Shown here piece by piece: positions 34,440-44,675 of a DNA stretch of 64,000 bases. Within the stretch, counting starts at the first letter, position 1. Every line of letters starts with the position of its first letter. Position numbers and translations under genes: made by a program. Below the pieces are notes generated by a model that worked only from the letters and a program-made list of their open reading frames with translations, did no database searches and was not told the origin of the DNA. Source of the DNA: Haloechinothrix halophila YIM 93223 (lineage in GTDB: Bacteria; Actinomycetota; Actinomycetes; Mycobacteriales; Pseudonocardiaceae); contig NZ_KI632509.1 in NCBI RefSeq assembly GCF_000504245.1, forward strand, positions 2,709,751 to 2,773,750, written 5' to 3'.

Positions 34440-35605
34440 TTGGGGTTCGTTGAAGGGACTCGGCGGGAGCCGGGGTAACGGCCAGGTTCGGTCGCTCGTA
34501 GAGGGCCTGCATGACACCGTCGCTCTCGGCTCTCGCGGGACTGCCGACTGGCACCAGGGAGACGTGTCGTGGAGCGCCGGTTAGTGACCACCCGGGAGTC
34601 GGCCTCGCCGGCGGGCCGGCGCTGCCACTGCACGGAGTCACTGGGGCGCTTGCGTTGAACGAAACGCTGCATTTTGTCGGGATCGACTGGGCTGCCGTCG
34701 AGCACGCGGTGTGCATCATGGACGTCACCGGCAAGATCGTGTCCCAGATCATGATCAAGCCCTCCGCGGACGGGATCGCGGTGCTGGTCCGCCGCCTGGC
34801 CGAGCTGGGCGACCCGGCGGACATCCCGATCGCGATCGAGCGCCCCAACGGCCGTCTGGTCGACCTGCTTCTGGAGCCCGGACACCCAGTGGTGCCGGTC
34901 AACCCGAACGCGATCAAGACCTGGCGCGACGGCGAGGTGTTCTCCGGCGCCAAGTCCGACGCCGGCAACGCCGCGATGATCGCCGAGTACCTCCATCTGC
35001 GCCAGCACCGGCTCCGTACCGTCACCGGCACAACCGACGAGGCACTCACCGAGGCCCTGCGCGACGCCGTGCTTGCCGTGGCCAGCGTGCTGACCGCCCT
35101 GGGCACTGCGATCAAAGATCTCGACCGCTCGACCGTCGCCCACCTCGGGGAGCGCCCGGACGGCAAGATCCTCACGTCGCTGCCAAGGTCGAGTCAGATC
35201 AACGCCGCCCAGATGCTCGCTGGGTGGGACGACTGCCGGCAAGCCTACGAATGCCCCGACTCCGTCGCCGCCCTTGCCGGATGCACAGCAGTCCCCAATC
35301 AGTCCGGCAAACACCGGGCCGTGCACTTCCGCTGGGCGTGCAACAAGCACTTCCGCCGAGCGATGACCAGCTTCGCCGACAACAGCCGACACGCCAACCC
35401 CTGGGCCGCGAAGATCTACCGCGACGCCATCGCCGACGGCAAGGACCACCCGCATGCCGTGCGCGTCCTCGTCCGAGCATGGATCCGCGTCATCTGGCGA
35501 TGCTGGCTCGACAGCACCTCCTACGCCCCCACCAAACACGGCGCACTTCGACGCCAGATCACGCCAACAGCGGCATGATTTCGATCTTGAGGTTGAAACA
35601 GCGGG
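34440..35605 (+). mobile_element. IS110-family element between two permease genes
   Basis: A DEDD-type transposase gene lies on the opposite strand to the transporter operon and fills the gap between the permease genes. The upstream non-coding end, about 34440-34654, is where IS110-group elements keep the bridge RNA gene. The downstream non-coding end is short (about 35579-35605). Exact ends cannot be fixed, because IS110 elements lack long inverted repeats. CATGA(C) sequences occur at both junctions. The transposase is internally deleted, so the copy is probably dead. Confidence 0.75.
34655..35578 (+). pseudogene. IS110-family transposase, internally deleted
   Basis: From TTG 34655 the product is 307 residues, versus about 400 for the family. 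The RuvC-like N-terminal domain has Asp11 (HFVGIDWAAVEHAV), Glu62 (PIAIERPNGRLVD) and Asp102 (GAKSDAGNAAMIAEYL). The fourth acidic position, 105, is Asn. The sequence then jumps from EYLHLRQHRL directly to GTTDEALTEALRDAVLAV, which normally lies about 80-90 residues later, so the linker/coiled-coil part is missing. The C-terminal Tnp domain is intact (SVAALAGCTAVPNQSGKHRA, HFRWACNKHFRRAMTSFADN). A D-to-N change and deletion together suggest an inactive enzyme. The longer open frame upstream to 34511 is non-coding. Confidence 0.82.
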
Positions 35606-35607
35606 TG

Positions 35608-36815
<1,208 letters not shown>

Positions 36816-36819
<4 letters not shown>

Positions 36820-38396
36820 TCGTCACCGTCCTCGCCCGCCGCGAGCCCCTCGATCAGCGTGTGATGCTGCCGCGCGCGTTCGGCCGCCTCATCGGCCGGC
36901 ACCCCGGCCATCATCAGGCCGAGCACGTCGCGGTCGGTGTCGCCAGGCACGACGCCGACGACGGTGCCGCGATACATCACCAGCACGCGGTCCGCGATCG
37001 CGCTGACCTCGTCCAGCTCGGTCGACACGATCAGCACCGCCGTCCCCTTGTCCCGTTCCGCGACGATGCGGCTGTGGACGAACTCGATCGAGCCGACGTC
37101 GAGGCCACGCGTCGGCTGTGCGGCGATCAGCACCCGCAACGGCCGCGACAGCTCCCGCGCGATGACGACCTTCTGCTGGTTGCCGCCGGACAGCGTCCTG
37201 GCGAGCGTGGCGCCGCTGCCCGTCCTGATATCGAACTCCGCGATGCTGTCCTCCGCGATGCGGCGGATGACAGCGGGCTTGAGCATCGGGCCGGAGGCGA
37301 ACGGTGCCTGGTCATGCCGGTCGAGGACCAGGTTCTCGGCCACCGAGAAGTCCCCGACGAGGCCGTCGACCTTGCGGTCCTCCGGCACGAAGCCGACCCC
37401 GGCGCGCAGCACCGACCGCACCGACTTGCCGAGCAGTTCGACGTCGCCAAGCAGCACGGACCCGGTCGCCCGCCGCTGCAGGCCCATGATCGCCTCGGTC
37501 AGCTCGGTCTGGCCGTTGCCCTGCACCCCGGCGACCGCCAGGATCTCGCCTGCCCGCACGTCGAACGAGACGTCGTCCACCACGATGTAGTCCCGCTCGT
37601 CCACCACGGTCAAGCCACGGACGTCGACGACGACGTCCCCGACATCGGGCGGTTCCTTGTCCACGGCGAGCGTCACCGCGCGGCCGACCATCAGCGAAGC
37701 CAGCTCGCTCTCGCTGGCCGAGACGTCCGGCTCACCGACGACCTTCCCGAGCCGAATCACGGTGATCCGATCCGCGATCGCGCGGACCTCCCGCAGCTTG
37801 TGGGTGATGAACACGATCGAGGTGCCGTTGGCCTTGAGCTGGCGCATGATCTCGATCAGCTCATCGGTCTCCTGCGGAGTGAGCACCGCGGTCGGCTCAT
37901 CCAGGATGAGCACGTGCGCGTCGCGGACGAGGGCCTTGATGATCTCCACCCGCTGCTGCACGCCGACCGGAAGGTTCTCCACAACCGCGTCCGGGTCGAC
38001 ATGGAAGCCGTAGCGGGCGGAGATCTCACGGACCTGCTCACGCGCGGCGTCGATGTCGAGGAAGTCAGGCCCGTAGGTCTGCTCCGCGCCGAGCATCACG
38101 TTTTCCGCGACGGTGAACACCGGCACCAGCATGAAGTGCTGGTGCACCATGCCGATGCCAGCCGCCATCGCGTCGGCGGGGTTGTGGCAGACGATCGGCT
38201 CGCCGTCGACGAGAATCTCGCCCTCGTCCGGCTGCAGCAAGCCGTAGATCACGTTCATCAACGTGCTCTTGCCAGCACCATTCTCACCGAGCAGACAGTG
38301 GATCTCACCCTGTTCGACGGTCAGGTCGATGCGGTCGTTGGCGACGAGCGAGCCGAACCGCTTGGTGATCCCCCTCAGTTGCAGCTTCGCCAGCAT
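36816..38396 (-). CDS. Nucleoside ABC transporter ATP-binding protein (tandem domains)
   Basis: The 526-residue protein starts at ATG 38396 and has two ABC domains, as in RbsA/NupO-type importers. Domain one has Walker A LLGENGAGKSTLMN, signature LPVGVQQRVEIIKAL and Walker B VLILDEPTAVLTP. Domain two has a degenerate Walker A (AVAGVQGNGQTELTEAIMG), a good signature RTLSGGNQQKVVIAREL and IAAQPTRGLDVGS with Gln in place of the usual Asp-Glu pair. That asymmetry is normal for this subfamily. It overlaps the first permease start. A further 28-codon upstream extension of the frame is not expected to be translated. Confidence 0.95.
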
Positions 38397-38466
38397 TCTC
38401 TCTAATCGAGTGCCTGTGACCCGAGTGGCTGTGACGGGCCCTGGACGTGTGATCATCGACGAATCG

Positions 38467-39627
38467 CTAGAAGGCGGCATCGGACTCGACCTTCAGCTCA
38501 CCAGAGATGATCTGCTGCCGCAGCTCATCCACTTCCTTCTTGAGCTCATCGTCAAGCTTGTCCTCGAAGGCGTGATACGGCGCGATCGAGACGCCCTCGT
38601 TCTCCAGCGTGCCGATGAAGGACTCGTTGCTGAAGTTGCCCTCCGCGGTCGCCGTCACGGCCTTCTCCACCGCGACGTCCATGCCCTTGACCACGCTGGT
38701 CAGCAGGATGTCGCGGTACTCGGTGAGCGTCTTATAGCCGTCAGTGTCGACCCAGATGAGGGCGACGTCGCCCGCGTCCTTGGCCGCGACGGCGGCGGAC
38801 TCACCGATCGGACCAGCCACCGGCATGACCACATCGGCGCCGCGCGAGATCAGGTTCTCGGAGAGCTGCTTGGCCACCGTCGAGTTGCTGAAGTCACCGA
38901 CGAACTGGCCGTCTTGGGACTTCTTGTCCCAGCCGAGCACCTGCACGTCGGCGTCCTTGACCTCGTTGTAGTGCTGCACACCGTCGTAGAAGCCGTCCAT
39001 GAAGATCGTCACCGTCGGGATCTTCATGCCGCCCCAGGTCGCGACCTTGCCCGTCTCCGAGTGACCGGCGGCGAGGTACCCCGCGAGGAAGGCCGCCTCC
39101 TGGGTGTTGAACACCAGGGACTTGACGTTGTCGATGGGCGTCGGCTCGAACGTCTCCTGGTCGACGTAGAGGTGGTCGACGATGGCGTACTTCTGGTCGG
39201 GGTTGGCCTCAGCGGATGCCTTGGTCGCGTCCGCGAGGTTGAAGCCGACCGTGACGATCATTCCGCAGTCGTCGCGGACCATGTTCTTGAGGTTGGGTTC
39301 GTAGTCGCTTGCCGACTTCGGCTCGACGTACTTCGGCTCGGCGATGACACCCGAATCATAGGCGTTGAGCAGGCCGTTCCACGACGTCTCGTTGAACGAC
39401 TTGTCGTCGACACCGCCCTCGTCAGTGACCATACAAGCAAGGAAATCGCTCTCCGACTGCTCGCCGCCTGGCTCACTCGCCGGTGGCGGCTCGCCGCACG
39501 CCGCCGCCGCGAGTGCGACCGCCGAGATAATCGCGGCGAGGCGCATTACGCGCGTTGCACGCCCGACGCCTGACCCACCACGCCACCGAAGCGAGTTAAT
39601 CACGGTATTGTGATTGTAATTCCGCAT
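38467..39627 (-). CDS. BMP-family nucleoside-binding lipoprotein
   Basis: The 386-residue protein starts at ATG 39627 with AAGGAG upstream. A basic N-region and hydrophobic core (RLAAIISAVALAAAACGEPP) end in the lipobox LAAAAC, so it is a membrane-anchored lipoprotein. The mature part is a BmpA/PnrA-type purine nucleoside-binding fold: MVTDEGGVDDKSFNETSWNG at the start, VGFNLADATKASAEANPDQ in the middle and a C-terminal hinge region. It would deliver nucleosides to the ABC importer encoded downstream. As first gene of the block its promoter lies in 39628-39778. No inverted repeat was found there. Confidence 0.93.
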   Translation of the reverse strand: MRNYNHNTVINSLRWRGGSGVGRATRVMRLAAIISAVALAAAACGEPPPASEPGGEQSESDFLACMVTDEGGVDDKSFNETSWNGLLNAYDSGVIAEPKYVEPKSASDYEPNLKNMVRDDCGMIVTVGFNLADATKASAEANPDQKYAIVDHLYVDQETFEPTPIDNVKSLVFNTQEAAFLAGYLAAGHSETGKVATWGGMKIPTVTIFMDGFYDGVQHYNEVKDADVQVLGWDKKSQDGQFVGDFSNSTVAKQLSENLISRGADVVMPVAGPIGESAAVAAKDAGDVALIWVDTDGYKTLTEYRDILLTSVVKGMDVAVEKAVTATAEGNFSNESFIGTLENEGVSIAPYHAFEDKLDDELKKEVDELRQQIISGELKVESDAAF

Positions 39628-39778
39628 GGAATTCTCCTTTCCTGCGCGCCGCATCCTCCAAGGGGTGCGGTTCTGCCACCCGCGCTCTCGGGTCATCGCG
39701 CAGGTCCGTTTGACATTGCCTACTTTGTGAAATTGGATTCTTCAGCCCGGGGATCGCGCGTCGACGCTGGCGACTTTC

Positions 39779-41230
39779 TTAGAAACCGCCAGCCTCCCAT
39801 GGACCCCAGATCGCAAAGGTCAGACCGTTACGCGCCTGTATATTGACGAATAGCGTCTGCTTGTCCGGGCTAAACGTGACGCCCGCGAACTCGTCGTCAA
39901 TACGGCCTGCTATGTTGTTCTTCGCGAAGTCGAAAATTGCCCCGCCGGGGGTCAGGCCCCGCAGATAGTTCCCGTCATCGCCGTCCTCGCACAGAACCAA
40001 CGTGTTTCGACGGCTCGTGGTGATGTTGTCCGGTAGGTCCAGGACATGCCGCGAGGGTGACTCGTAAATCAACCGCAGGGTGGACGTCGGCGCGTGGTAC
40101 GCCCAGATCTGACCACGGCCACGGCCGAAGCCCGCTGGGGGCGGTTCACCCGGCGGCTGGTTGCCGCCCTGCGTCGAGCAGAAATAGATCGTGTCACGGT
40201 CCTCGATCGCTCCCTCGAGCCGCGCGAACAGCGCCGCACCCGCTGCACGTCCCTGGTCACCGACCGCGACGATCGCCTCATCGTTGCTCGAGGTACCGGT
40301 GAACGTCGGATCCGGGTCGTCGATGGCGACCCATTCGCACTCGAACACCGAACCGATCTCGGGTGCCGGGCCATCAACACCGCCGAGATCCGCGTTCGGC
40401 CATCCGGTGATCGCCAGCATCTCCAACTGCCCACCGTCGGCCAGGTGGGCGGCGTGCATGGGGTTGACCGGCGGAGTGTAGCGGTAGAACCCGGACGGAA
40501 AATTGAAGTTGTCCTCGGTCAGGTACACCGCGCCGTCATGGTGACAGAACGCGGCGGCCTCGTGGGCGAACCGGCCTGCCGCACGGACAGGCTCCGCGGT
40601 GGACCGGCCGGTGGAGGGGACATCGAAGAGGTAGCCGTGTTTCTCCCGCAGCAAGCTGTTGTCGCCGCCGGTGAAGTCAGGACCCACGTCAGGACCGTTG
40701 ACGGTCTCCTCACACGTTATCCAGCTTCCCCAGGGCATGGCTCCGCCCGCGCAGTTCATCTGCGTACCGTTGAGACTGACGAAACCGTCTTCGACATTGC
40801 CGAAGCCGTCCACGAGAACGGTCGTCGTACCACCTCCGGCCATCGGATCGTATGCGACGCCGGAGTCGCCAAATGCGCCCACCGGGCCGTTGATCTCGTG
40901 GTTACGCACCAAAGCGGTGAGACCCTTCGGTCCACGGAAGGCCGCCATCCCGTCGTGGCGTCCGGGAATCGTCACGGTCTCATTAAGACGTTCACCAGTA
41001 GGATGAAACGATCGGTAGTGAAAATCCCGTGGCAGCGCTAGCCGCTCCGCCCCATCCCGCTTGTCGGGAGTAGGCACGAGTGGTCCGTATCCGAGCGAAC
41101 GCTTTCCCATCCGCCCCCGCGATACCTGGACCGCGTGAGCCACAAACCCTTGAAAGGTGCCACCGACCAGGGAACTGCCCGCGCCGACCGCAGCCGCACG
41201 CCTTAATAGATCACGGCGATTCATAGCCAT
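39779..41230 (-). CDS. Tat-exported PhoX-like phosphatase
   Basis: The 483-residue protein starts at ATG 41230 behind GGAGAAGGTG. The N-terminus has a twin-Arg signal (MAMNRRDLLRRAAAVGAGS) for folded export. The body matches the DUF839/PhoX family: LVRNHEINGPVGAFG, WGSWITCEETVNG, GRFAHEAAAFCHHDGAVYLT, DNITTSRRNTLVLCEDG and GVTFSPDKQTLFVNIQ. PhoX enzymes are Ca/Fe-dependent phosphatases that release phosphate from nucleotides and other monoesters outside the cell. Placed between the importer and the deo genes, it could convert extracellular nucleotides to transportable nucleosides. The family also has members without proven phosphatase activity. Confidence 0.85.
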   Translation of the reverse strand: MAMNRRDLLRRAAAVGAGSSLVGGTFQGFVAHAVQVSRGRMGKRSLGYGPLVPTPDKRDGAERLALPRDFHYRSFHPTGERLNETVTIPGRHDGMAAFRGPKGLTALVRNHEINGPVGAFGDSGVAYDPMAGGGTTTVLVDGFGNVEDGFVSLNGTQMNCAGGAMPWGSWITCEETVNGPDVGPDFTGGDNSLLREKHGYLFDVPSTGRSTAEPVRAAGRFAHEAAAFCHHDGAVYLTEDNFNFPSGFYRYTPPVNPMHAAHLADGGQLEMLAITGWPNADLGGVDGPAPEIGSVFECEWVAIDDPDPTFTGTSSNDEAIVAVGDQGRAAGAALFARLEGAIEDRDTIYFCSTQGGNQPPGEPPPAGFGRGRGQIWAYHAPTSTLRLIYESPSRHVLDLPDNITTSRRNTLVLCEDGDDGNYLRGLTPGGAIFDFAKNNIAGRIDDEFAGVTFSPDKQTLFVNIQARNGLTFAIWGPWEAGGF

Positions 41231-41295
41231 GGAACACACCTTCTCCAGCCTTTCCCGGGCGCATTTTTCGGCATCGGCGACGCCGACCGGGCACC

Positions 41296-42165
41296 CTAGA
41301 TACCTATCGGATGCCACACGGTCTTGGTCTCGAGGACGAACCGTATTCGATCCACATCGGACTCGCCCGTCCAATCCGGTTCACCATCGACTGGCGGGCG
41401 AAGCACCCGCTTGAGGTTCTCCGCCGCAGAACGCTCGAGGTCGGCCGCGAGCTGGATCGGGGCACCGGTGAGATCGACCGCATTGACGTCCATGTGAGCC
41501 GCCAGCCACGGCGCCACCTCCTCGGTATGCCCGGAGAGGACGTTGACCACCCCGGCAGGCACGTCGGAGGTCGCCAACACCTCGCTCAGTGTGACGGCGG
41601 GCAACGGACGGGACTCACTGGCGAGCACGACCGCAGTGCAACCGGTGACGATCACGGGAGCGAGAACGGAGACCAGGCCGAGCAACGCCGACTTCTGTGG
41701 GGCGACGATCGCGACCACGCCGGTTGGTTCGGGAACCGAGAAGTCGAAGTACGGGCCGGATACCGGGTTCGCCGCACCATCAATCTGGGCGATCTTGTCT
41801 GACCACCCGGCGTAGGAAATCCAGCGGTCGATGCTCGCGCCGACGACCTCCTGGGCGTGCTTGGAGGTGAGTCCCTCGGCGGCGATTACCTCGTCGACGA
41901 ACTGCCTACGGCGCCCCTCGAGCAGCTCAGCGACACGGTAGAGGACCTGCCCCCGGTTGTAAGCCGTCGCACCTGACCAGCCTGGGAACGCCTTGCGGGC
42001 GGCCACGACCGCGTCCCGAGCATCTTTGCGAGAGGCCAATGCGGCGTTGGCCAGGAAACGTCGTTTTGAGTCGGTCACGATGAACGACCTCCCGGACTCC
42101 GACCGAGGGAATCTTCCTCCGATGAAGAGCTTGTGCGTTTTGGGTACGGTCAACCGTTCAGTCAT
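41296..42165 (-). CDS. Truncated ALDH-fold protein, probable non-catalytic partner of ALDH16 type
   Basis: The 289-residue protein starts at ATG 42165 (CAGGAGG upstream), overlapping the stop of the full-length ALDH gene. It covers the N-terminal and NAD-binding parts of an aldehyde dehydrogenase (LFIGGRFPRSESGRSFIVTD, PTGVVAIVAPQKSALLGLVS, VPAGVVNVLSGHTEEVAPWL). It ends soon after, with no catalytic Cys domain, and the NAD motif is altered (VDLTGAPIQLAADLER). Bacterial ALDH16 enzymes are single chains made of a full ALDH followed by just such a truncated, non-catalytic ALDH domain. The combined length here (483 + 289) fits. It therefore looks like the second half of a split ALDH16. An independent pseudoenzyme is the alternative. 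Confidence 0.75.
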   Translation of the reverse strand: MTERLTVPKTHKLFIGGRFPRSESGRSFIVTDSKRRFLANAALASRKDARDAVVAARKAFPGWSGATAYNRGQVLYRVAELLEGRRRQFVDEVIAAEGLTSKHAQEVVGASIDRWISYAGWSDKIAQIDGAANPVSGPYFDFSVPEPTGVVAIVAPQKSALLGLVSVLAPVIVTGCTAVVLASESRPLPAVTLSEVLATSDVPAGVVNVLSGHTEEVAPWLAAHMDVNAVDLTGAPIQLAADLERSAAENLKRVLRPPVDGEPDWTGESDVDRIRFVLETKTVWHPIGI

Positions 42166-43613
42166 TGCCCTGCCTCCTGACCGGTCCTCAGATACGCCGT
42201 CAGGCCGTGCCGGCCGCCTTCCCGGCCATACCCGGATTCCCGGTAGCCGCCGAACGGTGAGGCGGGATCGAGCCTGTTGAACGTGTTGGCCCACACGACG
42301 CCGGCACGTAGCCGCTGGGCCATCCAGAAGATGCGTGAGCCCTTCTCGGTCCACACACCGGCTGAGAGGCCGTAGGGTGTGTTGTTCGCCTTCTCGATCG
42401 CCTCGTCTGGTGTGCGGAACGTGAGCACCGACAGCACCGGCCCGAAGATCTCCTCCCGCGCGATCCGGTGTGCCTGCGACACGCCGGTGAACACCGTCGG
42501 CGGGAACCAGTAGCCACGCTCGGGCAGTGGGCAGGCCGGCGACCACCGCCGTGCGCCCTCGGCTTCACCGACCTCGGACATGAGCCGGATCTTCTCCAAC
42601 TGCTGCGGTGAGTTGATGGCGCCGATGTCGGTGTTTTTGTCCAGCGGATCTCCCACCCGCAGCGTGCCCATCCGGCGCTTCAGCCCGGCAAGCACGTCCT
42701 CGTAGACCGACTCCTGCACCAGCAACCGACTTCCCGCGCAGCAGACGTGGCCCTGGTTGAAGAAGATGCCGTTGACGATCCCCTCGACGGCCTGGTCGAT
42801 CGGGGCGTCGTCGAAGATGACATTCGCGGCCTTACCACCCAGCTCGAGCGTGACCTTTTTGTCCGTGCCTGCTACGGACTGCGCGATAGATCGACCGACT
42901 TCGGTGGAGCCGGTGAACGCGACCTTGTTCACGCCGGGGTGGGTGACGAGTGTCCGGCCGGTCTCCCCGGCCCCGGTGACGATGTTGACCACGCCAGGTG
43001 GCAGTTCCGCCTGCTGGCAGATCTCGGCGAAACGCAGCGCGGTCAGCGATGTCGTCTCCGCCGGCTTGAGTACGACGGTGTTGCCGCACGCCAACGCCGG
43101 TGCGACCTTCCACGCCAGCATGAGCAGGGGGAAGTTCCACGGGATGACCTGTCCGGCCACGCCCAGCGACCTCGGGTGCGTGCCCAAACCCGCGTGGGGC
43201 AGCTTGTCGGCCCATCCGGCGTAGTAGAAGAAGTGCGCAGCCACCAGTGGGATGTCCACGTCGCGGGACTCGCGGATCGGCTTACCGTTGTCCAGGCTCT
43301 CCAACACCGCCAACTCGCGGGCGCGTTCGGCGATGATGCGCGCGATCCGGAACAGGTACTTGCCGCGTTCCAGGCCGGGCAGCTTCGACCAGACCGCGTC
43401 GTAGGCCTGGCGAGCCGTCGCGACCGCGCGGTCCACGTCTTCTGCTCCGGCCTCGGCGACCTCGGCCAGTACCTGCTCGGACGACGGGCTCACGCTCTTG
43501 AATCGCCGACCGTCGACGGGGTCGACGAACTCGCCCCCGACGAACAGGCCGTACGAGGCATCGAGGTCGACGAAGTCCGTTGGTTGCGGGGCCGGTGCGT
43601 AGTCAAATCTCAT
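42162..43613 (-). CDS. Aldehyde dehydrogenase (catalytic half of probable split ALDH16)
   Basis: The 483-residue protein is a complete NAD(P)-dependent aldehyde dehydrogenase. It has QVIPWNFPLLMLAWKVAPAL (cofactor Asn), the KPAETTS loop, FTGSTEVGRSIAQ, general-base Glu in VTLELGGKAANVIF and the nucleophilic Cys in FNQGHVCCAGSRLL. It starts at ATG 43613, 2 bp after the deoC stop, and overlaps the truncated ALDH gene. In a deoxynucleoside pathway its likely substrate is acetaldehyde from DeoC, giving acetate, although glyceraldehyde or others are possible. The genomic order deoC-ALDH-half ALDH suggests that they work together. Confidence 0.92.
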   Translation of the reverse strand: MRFDYAPAPQPTDFVDLDASYGLFVGGEFVDPVDGRRFKSVSPSSEQVLAEVAEAGAEDVDRAVATARQAYDAVWSKLPGLERGKYLFRIARIIAERARELAVLESLDNGKPIRESRDVDIPLVAAHFFYYAGWADKLPHAGLGTHPRSLGVAGQVIPWNFPLLMLAWKVAPALACGNTVVLKPAETTSLTALRFAEICQQAELPPGVVNIVTGAGETGRTLVTHPGVNKVAFTGSTEVGRSIAQSVAGTDKKVTLELGGKAANVIFDDAPIDQAVEGIVNGIFFNQGHVCCAGSRLLVQESVYEDVLAGLKRRMGTLRVGDPLDKNTDIGAINSPQQLEKIRLMSEVGEAEGARRWSPACPLPERGYWFPPTVFTGVSQAHRIAREEIFGPVLSVLTFRTPDEAIEKANNTPYGLSAGVWTEKGSRIFWMAQRLRAGVVWANTFNRLDPASPFGGYRESGYGREGGRHGLTAYLRTGQEAGQ

Positions 43614-43615
43614 CG

Positions 43616-44575
43616 TCAGTCCACCGTGAAGTAGTCGGGACCTGCGTAGCGGCCGGTGTGCATTCTCTGACGCTGCATGAGCAGGTCATTGAGCAGGGAG
43701 GAGGCGCCGAACCGGAACCACGCGGGGTCGAGCCAATCCGGTCCTGCTGTCTCGTTGACCAGCACGAGGTAGCGGATCGCGTCCTTGGCGGTGCGGATGC
43801 CCCCGGCTGGCTTCACGCCGACCTGACGTCCGGTAGCGTCGCGGAAGTCGCGTACCGCTTCCAGCATCACCAGCGTCACGGGCAGCGTCGCAGCCGGTGA
43901 CACCTTGCCCGTGCTCGTCTTGATGAAGTCCGCGCCTGCGAGCATGGCCAGCCAGGACGCCCGTCGCACGTTGTCGTAGGTCGCGAGCTCACCCGTCTCT
44001 AAGATCACCTTCAGATGTAGCTGACCGCACGCTTGTTTGACCGCGCGAATCTCGTCGAAAATCTGTCGGTAGCGGCCGACGAAGAAGGCCGCGCGGTCGA
44101 TTACCATGTCCACCTCGTCCGCGCCGGCGTCGATCGCATCCATGGTGTCGTGCACCTTCACCGCCAAACTGGTCCGGCCGCTCGGAAACCCCGTCGCGAC
44201 ACTGGCCACCTTGACGCCGGACCCCTCGAGGCAGCGTCGTGCCTCGGAGACCAGGTCGGGATAGACACAGACGGCGGCCACGGGTGGCACATCCGGGTCC
44301 GACGGCTCGGGTTGGCGAGCCTTGGCACACAGGGTCGCCACCTTGCCGGTCGTGTCCCTGCCTTCCAAAGTGGTGAGGTCGATCATGCGGATGGGCAGCT
44401 CGAGCGCGAACTGTTTCGCGTCGGCCTTGATCGACCGCGTCGCCAGCATCGCCGCCCGCGCCTCGGCTGCAACCTCGTCCACTCCTGGCAGGCCGTGGAG
44501 AAACCGGCGCAGACTCGAATCCGAGGCGGTGACCTCGCCGAGGCCGGCTCGCGCCAAACATGGGGTGCTAGTCAT
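43616..44575 (-). CDS. deoC: Deoxyribose-phosphate aldolase
   Basis: The 319-residue protein is a class I aldolase of the DeoC family. The catalytic triad is visible: Asp in GADEVDMVIDRAAF, Schiff-base Lys in GADFIKTSTGKVSP and the activating Lys in VGVKPAGGIRTAKDA. It cleaves 2-deoxyribose-5-phosphate to acetaldehyde and glyceraldehyde-3-phosphate. The N-terminus is about 50 residues longer than the E. coli enzyme, as in the eukaryote-like subgroup. ATG 44575 is taken as the start, and GTG codons up to 44593 are possible. It is the first gene of the leftward deoC-ALDH unit and diverges from the regulator. Confidence 0.94.
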   Translation of the reverse strand: MTSTPCLARAGLGEVTASDSSLRRFLHGLPGVDEVAAEARAAMLATRSIKADAKQFALELPIRMIDLTTLEGRDTTGKVATLCAKARQPEPSDPDVPPVAAVCVYPDLVSEARRCLEGSGVKVASVATGFPSGRTSLAVKVHDTMDAIDAGADEVDMVIDRAAFFVGRYRQIFDEIRAVKQACGQLHLKVILETGELATYDNVRRASWLAMLAGADFIKTSTGKVSPAATLPVTLVMLEAVRDFRDATGRQVGVKPAGGIRTAKDAIRYLVLVNETAGPDWLDPAWFRFGASSLLNDLLMQRQRMHTGRYAGPDYFTVD

Positions 44576-44628
44576 GGCCGTCACGATAGGCACGCAACGG
44601 CCGTCATCGGCCGGTCATGCTCATGTGA

Positions 44629-44642
44629 GCAACCCTGGTTGC
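44629..44642. promoter_or_regulatory. Candidate operator in the deoC-regulator intergenic region
   Basis: The 100-bp gap between deoC and the SorC/DeoR-type gene contains GCAACC-CT-GGTTGC, a perfect 6-bp inverted repeat with a 2-base centre. A divergent regulator binding a palindrome here would control itself and deoC. The repeat is short, so chance is possible. Confidence 0.35.
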
Positions 44643-44675
44643 CAGGACCTCCGGTAGGGTTGACCATGTATCACT

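Noticed and set aside
36861-38405. 514-codon rightward open frame opposite the ABC ATPase
   Set aside because: Antisense shadow of a well-supported ATPase gene, rich in His/Asp/Arg as expected for a reverse frame.
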